A stretch of 64,000 nucleotides of DNA from Phaseolus vulgaris (Eukaryota; Streptophyta; Magnoliopsida; Fabales; Fabaceae): contig NC_023749.2 in the NCBI RefSeq assembly GCF_000499845.2, positions 38,130,105-38,194,104 of the forward strand, read 5' to 3'. The position numbers were made by a program, and so were the translations under genes. Below are positions 11,627 through 22,180 of this stretch, in pieces. A model generated the notes under the pieces. That model saw only the letters and a program-made list of their open reading frames with translations, searched no databases and was not told the DNA's origin. Every line of letters starts with the position of its first letter. Positions within the stretch are counted from its first letter, which is position 1.

Positions 11627-12446
11627 ATGTTACTTCAAGAGAAGAGTAACATTTAGTGATGCATGGGTGAATTTAATGCATCTCTATGTTCTTCCTCTTC
11701 AGACGCATGAAAATGTGATATATGAGTTTGAAGCTCTCAACAGCCAGATAAGGATTCGCAATGATTCTTTCTTCTATATATAAAGCTACCCCTTTAAAAA
11801 CAAAACAATAGAATGAAAATTACTAAGTGTTGAAATGCTATTGGAAAAAGTTTTGTGCTTCAAAACCTTTGCAAAAGGTTGTTATGTTCATTATTAATCT
11901 AGAAGAGTGTTTATCCATTGTATATGTCAAAAGATGTTGATCCTTTATCTAGAGAGTGAATCATGTGATCATTTAGATCACACCTTTTTATAAACCTTAT
12001 TTGTGTTAGTCATAAGTGATTGTTGTTCAAAATATACTTAGTTTTAGCTAGGAATGGTTGTTGTTAAAAAAAATACTCTAACTTTTAGCCAATAATGACT
12101 AAGTTCAAATAATACAGGTGTTGTAACATGCAACGAAAGTTTGTGTAGTGAAACTTAATCAGTTAATTGATAATTGGACGTAGTTTACACTATTAGACAA
12201 ACCAATATAAAAATTATAAGCGTAAATCTTTCTTTCCTTTATCTCTTATTCATTGCATATTATAACATTGCACTACAAAAAGAAGGGGAATTTTATTGAC
12301 TAAGTTGTTGAAAAGATTTTGACAGTCACCTGTCAAGTAAATCTATCATCTTATTGCAGATCATCATATGATATCCTGCAAAAAATTCAAAAGTCTTAAA
12401 AACATAGTTCAACCATCCTTTCTTGTGTATTGGACCTATTTTCACA
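11627..12446 (+). repeat. 5' LTR of a plus-strand Ty1/copia element
   Basis: The right end is set by the primer-binding site that follows two bases after CA at 12,446. TATATATAAAG lies at about 11,774-11,784 in a plausible core-promoter position. The left end, TGTTACTTC at 11,627, is my best guess and is not supported by a target duplication. Confidence 0.45.
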
Positions 12447-12448
12447 TT

Positions 12449-12462
12449 TGGTATCAGAACTC
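12449..12462 (+). other. Primer-binding site (initiator tRNA-Met type)
   Basis: TGGTATCAGAACTC matches the canonical plant copia primer-binding site TGGTATCAGAGC except for one base. It follows the LTR end directly and fixes the element's orientation. Confidence 0.75.
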
Positions 12463-14640
12463 AACCTCTAAAGGGTGTAGTGCCTCGTAGTGTTTAAAGG
12501 AGAAGATCCAACAACCATGGTAGTAATAGAGCAACAACTAATCAAAAAAAGAGTGTTCCTTACAACACCTTTGATGGAAAACGCTCTTCTTCTAGTAGAT
12601 ATCTTTGTGGTTTCTTCTTTAGATGAAAGATGAATGGGAGTTAACGAGTGAAAGCATTCATAGAAACTTAAGAGGAGTTTCAATGGTTTGAAATGAAGTT
12701 AGGAATTTGTGAGAGTGAGAGGTGAGGCCAACTCACTAGGAAATAGTCTAGGTTAAGTCTTCAATGAGACTAACCTAGAGAGAACTTAGGAATATGTAGA
12801 AGGGCAAAAAATGGGCAACATTTCATTAGTAGTTTCATGTTAAAAATTACAATAGAGATGCACTCCTATTTATAGGATACTTTTGTTAAAAACTCTCCAT
12901 TGGCATTAACTCAAATAAGAGGTTGACAAATGTCTTCCTCTCATTGGACAGATTCCTCTCAATGAGAGAGGTTAACAAATGTCAACTCTTAATAGTTGTG
13001 GATCCTCTCCATTTAGGAAGAGCCATGTGGATGTTCATGCTTCTCAAGCCACGCTCATGCTTCCCATGCCAAGTGGTGAGTCACTTTACAATTCAAGGCC
13101 CAAAATTAAACCAAGGGCTATAACATGGCCCAAATAAAATTATAAACTACTTTATACAATTATTTAAACTAAAGTTTGGCCCAAAAAAGATATTTAATTG
13201 GTCTTACTGAAGCCAGTTGAGTTCTAGTCTTCTTCTAGTCCTCTGACCAATGCTCAGGTTGTGGCTGGATGAGTTTTCAACTTTCAACATTCCTTGGTGA
13301 AGACTTTCCTTATTGGAAAGAAATTATGGAAATTTATGCAAATTCCACACATGTTTAAAGTTTGGGAGCCTAAAATAATGACCATCAAAGAGGCTCGAGA
13401 CTTGAAGTAGTTGATGTGGGATAAACTTGGAATCTTGAGAGTACATGGGGTACATATCCAAAGAAAATTCAGGTTAAACATAAGGGGATGAAACTCTCAA
13501 GGCTCTTAAAGAAGAGGGAAATATATCTGAAATTGAGTTTGAAAACTCAATTAATGAGGAAATCTTGCTCATGTTTTGAAAGTTTTGGCAAATTCTTAAA
13601 TGAATAGGATATGGAAGAAAGAGGTTTCCTTAAAAAAAGAAAGTGAGTTTTGTCTGGAAGAAGAAGGATGAAGATTCTTAAGATATTATCTGCTACTAGT
13701 GTAGGAAACCAAGTTATATGAGGACAAAATGTCCTAAGCTAAAGAAAAAAACATGAGTATAAGAAAAAAAGTCTGGTGGCTACATAGGAGGATTAAAACT
13801 CTAGATCAGATACTTGGTTAGATGCATAGTACACAAATTTGTGTCTGATAATAGATGTAGAAGAAGAGGTATCTTTTAACCTTAATGTTTCTTTTGCTTC
13901 AACTTCATATTCATCTTGTTCATCATGTGATGAAAAGGATGAAAATGATATTTCTTACGAAGATCTTCTCACGAGTTTCTTTGAACAAATATTTTAAACT
14001 TAAGCAAAAGTTCAAAGCTTTGATTTATGAAAGCAAAATGTTTAAAAGAGATTCAATATCAACTGATGAAAATATATTTACATTAGAATAGACACAAAAG
14101 TTAGATGTTGAAAAAATTATGTCTAAAAGATTCTTTTTCAAAAAGGCTAAGGGTGTTTATCTTCATTGTTTGGTCACAAAAGTGTCAAATGTAGACACAA
14201 GAAACAACTTCTCAGAATTAATAGGAAATGACCTAAGAAAGTTTGGGTACCGAAGATCTCATAATTCCTATTGCAAATGTGTTTTATGAAAAGAGGCTAA
14301 AGACCAAACAAGTTCATAGATAGTGGATGCTCGCGATATATGATGGGTGCAAAGTCTATACTGTTAGACCTCCAAAAACACGACAGAGGAAAAGTAGCTT
14401 TCAGTAGAGTTGACAAGGGTAAGATATGAAATATTGGTTATATTGGAATCTCTTCCCTTATCTTTATAAAAAAAATTGTATGTTAAAGGACTGAAGTATA
14501 ACCTAATGAGCATAAGTCAATTGTGTGTCATTGGTTATATGGTTTCCTTTAGAAAGGGAAAGTGCACAATCTCATCATCTGATGGTCAGACTATCTTTTT
14601 TGCTAGACGGAAGAATAATGATGGAAATACCCTTCAAACT
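12463..14640 (+). pseudogene. Degenerate Ty1/copia gag-protease, interrupted
   Basis: After the primer-binding site a few gag-like codons are followed by an inserted LTR (about 12,560-13,272). Gag resumes with FNIPW, then a shifted GEDFPYWKEIMEIYA-like stretch at about 13,275-13,345. A damaged CCHC zinc knuckle lies at 13,691-13,735 (its second cysteine follows a stop, and the usual His is Met). The protease active-site region reads IDSGCSRYMMG at about 14,316-14,350. Multiple stops and frameshifts show it is dead. RT and integrase are absent; the sequence changes character after about 14,640. The long gag-protease spacing resembles SIRE-like copia elements. Confidence 0.7.
12560..13272 (-). 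repeat. X-like LTR nested in the copia gag
   Basis: This block separates two parts of the gag. It shows features of family X: 'aaaaactctccattggc', 'tactttatacaatt' and a TATA-like CTATTTATAG at about 12,866. Orientation is by similarity to 31,968-33,432. Exact ends and a target duplication are not resolved. Confidence 0.5.
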
Positions 14641-15330
14641 TTAGCGGAAGAGTAACAAAGAACTTAAAATTTTTCCCAAGTTTCAAGAGAGAAAATTGAG
14701 AGGTACCCACTTCAAGGAAGGTTCCTTGGTGGATAACCTAGGAGAAGAATATTCCCATTTTTAAGTTACTTTGAAGAACAAGAAGACAAGCTTTAGGCAA
14801 GTTCAATTTTCATTCAATTTCAAAGTCAATTACAAGTGAGGGGAGATGGGCTTTATTTATGGCTAGAGGAGCTTCTTAATACTCAATGGACTAAGAGATA
14901 TAAGACTAATTATGTTAAGTGTAGCTATACTTAGAATTTGCGTACCCTCCTTAAAACCAAGTCCTACATTTCTCATTTCAAGCTCTTTCATATGTTTATA
15001 AGCTCCAATGCTCACTAGTTGCATAGCCGTGTGGACTTGTGTAACGGGCCGTGGCACACTCTATTTGTCTCTCCAATTACGGTTTTGACTTCCCTAATGC
15101 ATAGGGCTGCATTTTTTTCTACTCCTAATATTTAGATTTTACAAAATTTAGAAGAAATGAAATGATTTTAAAATTCTTCAAATGTTGATTCTCCTTTTAA
15201 AAAGGCTTGTTTATCTTCTCCGTTCCTCTTAACTAATGATGTAGTAGCTAGATGGTCTTCCATCATACCCTCCCTCCTGAGAAGGATATGTCCTCATATA
15301 CAAATGATGCTAAGGGATCGCCCCTTTGTT
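14641..15330 (-). repeat. LTR-like sequence of unassigned family
   Basis: A minus-strand TATA-like element (GCCATAAATAAAGCCC, about 14,849-14,864), leader-like sequence above it and no coding capacity suggest an LTR. It may be the end of the preceding copia element or a separate insertion. No second copy is visible here. Confidence 0.35.
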
Positions 15331-16137
15331 TTTTTGTTTTTTCATTTTCCTTCTGGATCAAAGATCCATCGATAGGAAGCAACAAATAGTGTTTGAATAC
15401 TTTTCTTTATTAAAAGAAAAATGTATTTAAAGAAAATATTAAGGAAATAAGGTCCTTTATTATTCTTATAAAAATTTTGATGAGAAAAACTAAGACCTTT
15501 TTCAAAAATATTTTTGTTCACTTTGTGTTGTTCATTGCCCAGGCCAAGCAACAACAACACAAAGTGTTGTTTTTGAGATTTTTGGGAAGAAGAGTCACCA
15601 TCACGATTTCAGTAAAAGAAGGGTTCAAAGTATTACAATCTATTTTTAAGGATTCTTTCTCAACTATGCTTGTAGGGGGTGTTATAAGAGACTCCTCATC
15701 CTTTCTGCATTTCTCTTCTTCTTTTTCTTCTCTCTCTTTGTTCTCTCTCTCTCTTTTGTTTCTCCTCTCTTTCTTTATTTTCTTCCTCCAATATTTTAAT
15801 CCTTTCTTGATCTTATTTTTCTGTAATAAGAGCTTACACTTTTTTCTCTGAATTGATTTTTTTTCTTATGTACTTTTTTTCTCGTGCTATAAATTGCTTG
15901 AATTTCACTACAAGCTCTTTTATTCTTTTTTTATATTTTTCATGTTTTCTTTGTTTTCTCTATCCCTATCAAAATATGAGGGAACATGTCATTTCCTTGT
16001 CCTCTCTCCATGTTTACTCTTAGATTTACCTCGTTGATACATTTACTATGAAAACATGGCTTTTAGCTCTTCCATTGATATTTCTTTTTTCTTTTTTTAA
16101 TTAATCCCTCACATGTTCACTCTCTCGATCCCTAGAA
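15331..16137. other. Non-coding DNA with CT-rich tract
   Basis: A pyrimidine-rich tract occupies about 15,690-15,810. The 124-residue open frame across it is low complexity (Ser/Phe/Leu) and I read it as spurious. The rest shows nothing recognisable. Confidence 0.5.
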
Positions 16138-16346
16138 TTGAAGATATAGTTGGCTCTAGAAGAGGGGCTTGAATGGAGGCTTAACTCTTTTTTTACTTAA
16201 AAAAGAAACAAACACAAGGTCTAAAAAATAAAAGATAGAGATACATAGAGATAGAGAAATGCACACCGAATTTATACCAGTGCACCCTCATAACAAGCGC
16301 TACGTCTAGTCCCATTGAGAAATTCACTCGATAACGTTTCACTATC

Positions 16347-17395
16347 TGATATGATTCCAATAACAAGATAGAGATATTTCAAGGACATGTTATGGATTCA
16401 ACTTGAGTTGAAATATGATTAGGCATTTTTCTAGAATTGGATCAATGTTCTTTCATTCAAGAACTCACCAAATCATAAGCAACCAAGCCAAAACTCATAT
16501 GGAAACCCATTTTATGTCAAATGAACCGATTAAAATGAACAAGAAAGCAAATGAACCGATTATAACTACCTAGAAATCAAATGAACCGAACAAAAACATG
16601 ATAGGAAGCTAATGAACCGATTGAAACAGGCTAGAAATCAAATGAACCGAACAAAAGTAAGAAAGGATGCAAATGAACCGATTACAATGACTAAAAAAGC
16701 CTAAGACATGTTTTAGAGTTTATTTGAGAATGGAAATGGATGAATAAGATGGAAAGGAGAAGATAACTTATGTGGTTGGAGTCCTTGGAGAGGAACACGC
16801 CACTTGAAGGATGCAAAGCTTCAAGATGAGTGTAGATGCCACCACTTGAGGTTCCAAGAGTGCTCTCAAGATAAGACTAGAATAAGAGAAGACACAAGTC
16901 TCTCAATCACTCACCAATTTGGGAGAATTTCTTTATTCAAAATATCAAATATGCATTAGAAAGACTCAAGCCCTCCTTTTATAGGAGAAGGACCGATTAA
17001 GAGTTTACAAGAAGCTTACAAAGGAAGCTATCCAAGGTTGCCTTGCAACTCTTCCACTTCTAGCGCCTAAAGTGGAGAATTAAGGGATACCTTTCTAGAC
17101 TATTCCTAAAGCTAATATCTAAAGATGCTTTACACAAGAGGTATCTTTAGGTTTACCTCTTAGCACCTACCTAAACACTATTCTATATTATTTACAAATT
17201 TATACAAAAGAAACTATAAAGGAGATATTAATTGAAGCCCATTCTTGAAAGCTTGTAGTCTTCTTTTGGCTTTAGGCTTGGTCCTCTCTTTATTTTAATT
17301 CTTCTTTAATTTTTGAGAAGACTAGAAGGAAGAACTTCAAATGTTTGGGTGAATGACCTCTTCCTCCATTAATAAAATCCTCTCTTATTTGATCT
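16347..17395 (-). repeat. Solo LTR of family B, nested
   Basis: The block interrupts the SIRE-like LTR and is flanked by CTATC at 16,342-16,346 and 17,396-17,400. Across the insert the host LTR rejoins as 'cactatcaagtatc'. It begins TGATATGATTCC; the other end lacks the expected CA, probably by mutation. A minus-strand TATAAAAGG lies at about 16,980. Confidence 0.75.
16518..16700. repeat. Six-unit 30-bp tandem repeat inside the B LTR
   Basis: The core AAATGAACCGA recurs at about 16,520, 16,550, 16,580, 16,611, 16,641 and 16,671, with variable spacers of about 19 bases. The related copy at 240-380 has only scattered units, so the array expanded in this lineage. Confidence 0.9.
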
Positions 17396-17651
17396 CTATC
17401 AAGTATCCTACACCTCTTCGTGTTACACAAGTATTCTCAACATCTTCAGGTTCACCCAATATTCTAAGCCTCTGTAGGTTCTTCCAGTATTCTAAACCTC
17501 TGCAAGTTCTCCTAGTATTCTAAACCTCTGCAAGTTTACCAAATATTCTTTACCTCTTCGGGCAATTATTCTTAATCTCCACCCAAGATCAATACCTCTT
17601 TACAATAATATAACCTCTCTATTAAGAGAACAATGAAAGTGCTGAACAAGA

Positions 17652-18714
17652 TGTTTTGATGTCTCCAAATCCAATTGGAAAGCTTGAAGACCTTGTTGTT
17701 GTGTGTGTGTCTAGTTGTTTGAAACATGTTAATTCACTCCTTAAGATGATCCAAGTTCATTTGAATCTTTAACCTTTTGAAAAGATGGGTTTTCTAAAAA
17801 GCTATTGAAATTTCAACTGGTTGAAATTTTGAAACAACATGTTGTTTTACCTTAGTAGTTTTTTAAAAGGTTTTGAAAAGCTTGACTTTGTTATCAAGTC
17901 AATTCAACTGATTGTTTCGACAAAACAATCGATTGTTTTTTCTGAAAACCTTAACAAAATTTTGTTAAGTGGTTTTAATATGTTTTAAATGATCCTAACT
18001 ACCTTGGCTCCTTTATTAAATGTTTTTGACCACTTGGTTGGTCTATATAAAGGTGGTTTTACGCTCCTAATCTTAAAGTGAGAAAAAGAGTTTATCAAAA
18101 ACAGTTTTTCCAAGATTTAAAAGAGCTTTGGATCATTCTTAAGTGTGTGGAATAGGATTGGGTTGTATTGTGAACTTTAAGCTTTGTAATACCCAGGTGT
18201 ATTCTATTGTCTTCTTTCTTGATTACTGTATTTATGTATTTGTGTTGCCAAGGAGTGTTGTGTGTTCTTGAGGTGTTCAAGATCAACACTCTTGGTGTGA
18301 TTTGCCAAAGGTAGTGTGTTTCTTGAGGGGTTCAAGGTCACTCACTACTTTGGTGTGTGGTGTTTGTAATATGGTTTTGATTGCATAGTGGAATACCCAG
18401 TGGTTTCTGGGGACTGGATGTAGCTCTTGGTGCAAGAGTGAACCAATATAAATTTGTTTGTGTGATTCTCTCTTTCCATAATCTCACATATATCTGTTTT
18501 AAGTTGTTTTTATTAACTGCTGATAAAAACAACCGGTTGAATCGCAAAAACAACCGGTTGATTTTCTGGAAATCAACTAAAACAGCTTTGTGCTTTGCTT
18601 TCCTTAGTTTCTTTCTTTGTAGTTCTTCATTGACTTTCATTATACCTTCAAAGTTTTCGAAAATCTTTTATAAAAAATTCACCCCCCTCTTGTTTAAGGC
18701 CATATATTCTAACA
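17652..18714 (+). repeat. Family C LTR, nested, plus orientation
   Basis: It begins TGTTTTGATG, ends ATTCTAACA and is homologous over its length to the reverse complement of 50,940-52,036. A plus-strand TATA (TATATAAAGG, about 18,043) fits the orientation. It carries two copies of CAACCGGTTG at about 18,530 and 18,551. The flanks (caaga, gaaaa) do not form a clean target duplication, though the SIRE-like LTR resumes on both sides. Confidence 0.75.
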
Positions 18715-19292
18715 GAAAACTCACAGGGTATGCTTCACAATGTGAAGGATTTACAAAGGTTAAGCTTAAAACTCAATCTCATAGATTTTCTCTATATAAG
18801 CTAATGTAAAAATATAGTACTATTTTAATCACATAACTATAAAAACTTGTTTTTGTACTTTTAGAAAGCTTGTATGTTAATTTATACACTTCATTGTCGT
18901 GTTCTTCATCTTCAAGGTCTTTATATAGTCTTTAGAAATGTGACTATTGAAGCTTTGTATTCTTCATTCTTCAATATAGTCATTAGAAGCTCAATATAGA
19001 AACAATTGCTTCTGATTAATCTTTGCATGTCTTGAAAGTGTAAGGCATTTCAAATACTCTTTTTTTTCTTCTTCTAATATGAACGTTGACACTTTAATCT
19101 TCATTACTTCAATATCTTAATAAATTCGCCATGTTCTTTTTCTTCAATGTGAGACGCTTGGATATGAAACTTTTGATCTGATGCAACTGCGTTCCTTTAA
19201 TAAACATTTCAAAATGTGTCTTTGACTTGTATCTAATTCAAACGTTGAATCTTGAACCAATTCTACACTTAGATATTCTTTTTCCAGTTTTG

Positions 19293-20382
19293 TGTAAGAA
19301 TTGATGGCTTAAACAAGCGGGAGGGAGCTGAATTGTTTAGTGAAAGATTTTCGCAAAGACTTGATTTAGAATGAATCTTTATCAAACAATCCAGATAAGC
19401 AATTAAGAAAAACAATCAAACAGAAACTGTTATCAAAATTTTAACCGGTTAAAACTTCGTTTTAGTGGTTGTTTATACCAGTAGTAGAAATAAATTAACA
19501 CAAACAGTTATAGAGAGTTTGAGAGAAGGAAAGATTTACACAATAGGTTTATACTGGTTCACTCACACAGAGCTACATCCAGTTCTGAAACAATTCTCTG
19601 AGTTCCACTATTAATCACAACCAGATTACAACACACACCACAAAAAGGTGACTTTGAATTCCACAAAGCCTACTCACCTGCTTTGCAACACTTCACACCT
19701 CAAGACAGAACAACCCTCTATCTTTACAGGATTTCAAACACACATAGCAATTAAAAAAGAAGTACTATTACAGTAACTAAACAAGGATAGAAAATACCTG
19801 GATTTGCACAATACAGGAAACTGCTATGATCAAAACTTGTTATCACAACAAAGCTTGAACAACAATCTTGCACTTTTGAAAAACTCCTTTCAAAAACAAA
19901 TATATTTCTTTGATCTCAAATTTGTATCAGTACTTGTTGTATTTGAATGTGTATTTTGCTTTGAAAGAGAGACTATATTTATAGCTTTGAAATGTAGCCG
20001 TTTAAGACAGTTTTAAACACTGAATTAGTTAAAACAAGTTTTCAAAAAAATTGTTATGAAAACACACATTTAACCGGTTGAAACCACGATTTAACCGGTT
20101 GAATGAGTGAAGCAGTTGCATAATTAATTCAAAAAAGCAGTTTCAAAAGCCTCAAGCCAACTAAGTGACAAACAACCGATTATCTCGATGATTCAACCGG
20201 TTGTTTTCCCTTTGCTTGGAAAAACACTTTGTTTCTTTTAAAATTGATAGATCAAGCTTTGTGTAGGAATTAGAACTAATCTTAACAAAGATTCTAAACA
20301 GCCTAATCTAAGCCCAAACCAAAAAGCAACACACCTTCAGACTTCATTTGGATTTGAAACATCAAAGCTCCAATGTTCAACA
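19293..20382 (-). repeat. Family C solo LTR with exact target duplication
   Basis: It begins TGTAAGAATTGATGG and ends CCAATGTTCAACA, flanked on both sides by TTTTG (19,288-19,292 and 20,383-20,387). Its 1,090 bp match the other C copies. A minus-strand TATAAATATAG lies at about 19,975. It is inserted in the SIRE-like LTR. With no internal region it is a solo LTR left by LTR-LTR recombination. Confidence 0.88.
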
Positions 20383-20656
20383 TTTTGTTCATCATCTTCC
20401 ACGTGTTAGACGCTCAAATACTTTCTTTATATGCTCTTCAAATAACTTTGTTCATTTAGGTTGGAACATCTCTGGACTTGGATCTTTCTATTTCTGCATT
20501 GTTCATCTTCTTCTTCGTATTAGACACTTCAATAGGAATGTTCATATATGCCTCTTATGACTTATTTTGCGCTTCAAACAACTTTCTCTTTGAAAATATT
20601 CGTTTGTACTTCCTTGATATTGCTCTGATTTGATCTGCGCAAATCTCGCTTCTCAG

Positions 20657-20680
20657 CCTAAACCCTAAACCCTAAACCTA
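20657..20680. repeat. Short telomere-like motif
   Basis: Three tandem copies of CCTAAAC occur, the plant telomere unit. At 24 bp it could be chance, a telo-box or an interstitial remnant. Confidence 0.6.
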
Positions 20681-20690
20681 TTAGATGTTT

Positions 20691-21236
20691 AAGGTTGTAG
20701 TATAAATCAAAACGTTGTAGCATAATTACATTTAATCTAGATATTATTCCACTAAACATATTTAAGAAAAGACTTTGATTTAGAAAATATGTATGCGTTC
20801 TTTTTTGAAGACTTTACAGTGAAACATTGCTCATATAAAAATTGGTGGATGAATTCCATTTATTTATTATTCAAATTATGTCCATCGAAACTGATGTATT
20901 ATTTTTACAATTTTATTATAATACTAATAGTTAAAAAGTCACATTATACCATATATAACGACGTTTACATGTGTCGTGTTTTGTGCTAAATTCATTTTCA
21001 ATGAAATAAATAGCGACAAATTTGATTGACATTAATTACATACAAAAGCTGCCAATTTATACAAAGCGTTAAATAGAGGGTGTTGTGGTGGGTCGCATAA
21101 GATCGTCATATTAAATTTTGTGGCGGCCAGTTCTATGGCAGTTTGGGAAACCGCCACACGAGTATATTGTGGCATTTATAAAAAAATGCCACAATATACA
21201 AAAGAACCGCCATCGCATTCACAATTTTTTGTAGTG
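20691..21236 (+). mobile_element. CACTA-like transposon terminus
   Basis: The stretch ends TTTTTTGTAGTG, i.e. CACTACAAAAAA on the minus strand, a typical CACTA inverted terminus. Within the last 200 bp are inverted GGCGGTT/AACCGCC-type motifs and a near-perfect hairpin around 21,163-21,202 (TATTGTGGCAT and its complement). The opposite end is not identified; CACTACAAAAAG at 12,271 is a candidate, but its flanking triplet (ttg) differs from the one here (ttc). Confidence 0.55.
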
Positions 21237-22180
21237 TTCCAATACAATTTTAAATTTTATTTTATTTTCATAGTTGCATTAAAAAATATTTAAAACCAAT
21301 ATGGAAAACATTTTTCATTCACTAAATATTTGAAGTACAAGGTATTTGAGAATTTTAAAGTTATCGGTGTTACATTCTCAAATACAAAAACATTCCAAAA
21401 TCATTTAACCAATAATCTTATTTGAAAATAAATTTTCTATGGTTTAAAAATGTCAAATAAGATTTGAAAACATAAGAGAAGTGTCATAAAACATTCTAAA
21501 AATGTAAAGATTAAGTACAAACACTTCCCTAACGCAGTGGTTCTTCTGGTGAGTTGAAAATGCTTGTATTGTAAGCAAGTCTTTTGATATCGTCTGCCTT
21601 GTGTTGTCCAAGGAGTTCATCTGACGAGATCTTCTAATGAGTTTGTGAGTACTAGGATCATCTGATAAGATCTTTTCAATTATTTCATCGTATTCTAATG
21701 GTATCGTCTGATGTAGTTTCTCGATATTTTCTAACTCGTTCCTTGATATCGTCAATGTGCCTTGTGTTCTTTAGATGTTATCTTTATAATCTATTAGTCA
21801 TTTTCCCAAGATTGAGACCAGTATAGGATTAGTATATTGTCTTCTGCTATGAATGTTTGCCATTTTTTTGTTTTATAGTCTTTTGTTTTTTTATATCGTT
21901 TGATGCGTTGATGTTAGTAGGTCTTGCTCATCTTCTCTATTTGTTTTTGTCTAAACTTATACTGCATATGAGTGAGTTTTTTCATACCATATCACATCGT
22001 ATATTGTTCGTTATCATCAAAACATATAGATGTTCATATGATGAGATTGTTTGATGGGTTGGATCGCCTACTAACTTAATAAAGACTATCATGCATACTT
22101 GAATTATGTGTATGATCACTCCTTTCCGGGTCTTTTGGAAAAGGAAAATATTTTTACAAAGGTTTTTCCCCAAAAAATGA
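21237..22180. other. Non-coding DNA with LTR-like 'tcgtctgat' motifs
   Basis: AT-rich DNA is followed at 21,560-22,080 by repeated variants of TCATCTGATGAGATC, a motif shared with other LTR-like fragments at 10.3, 29.6 and 42.1 kb. No frame has protein-like features. Confidence 0.35.

Larger units (their letters stand above)
16138..20690 (-). repeat. SIRE-like copia LTR, split by three nested solo LTRs
   Basis: The left end TGAAGATATAGTTGG and the blocks at 16,138-16,346, 17,396-17,651, 18,715-19,292 and 20,383-about 20,690 match, in order, the LTR at 34,062-35,511 (TGAAGGTACAATTGG; repeated 'caagtattctacacctct' units; 'gttcttcatcttcaaggtc'). A minus-strand TATATAAAG lies at about 18,914. 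No primer-binding site abuts the left end, so it is probably a solo or 3' LTR. The right end is approximate. Confidence 0.7.

Noticed and set aside
15477..15851. 124-residue plus-strand frame
   Set aside because: It is mostly a translated CT-rich tract (Ser/Leu/Phe) with no family signal.
16518..16700. CRISPR-like array with 30-bp period
   Set aside because: The repeated core is only about 11 bp, the intervals are similar rather than unique, and it lies in a plant LTR.
17640..18720. Target duplication for the C LTR at 17.65 kb
   Set aside because: The flanking pentamers caaga and gaaaa do not match; the insertion is supported only by host-LTR continuity.
12271..21236. A single 9-kb CACTA element between CACTACAAAAAG (12,271) and TTTTTTGTAGTG (21,236)
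   Set aside because: The flanking triplets differ (ttg, ttc), the first lies inside a copia LTR next to its primer-binding site, and no CACTA coding sequence is seen between them.
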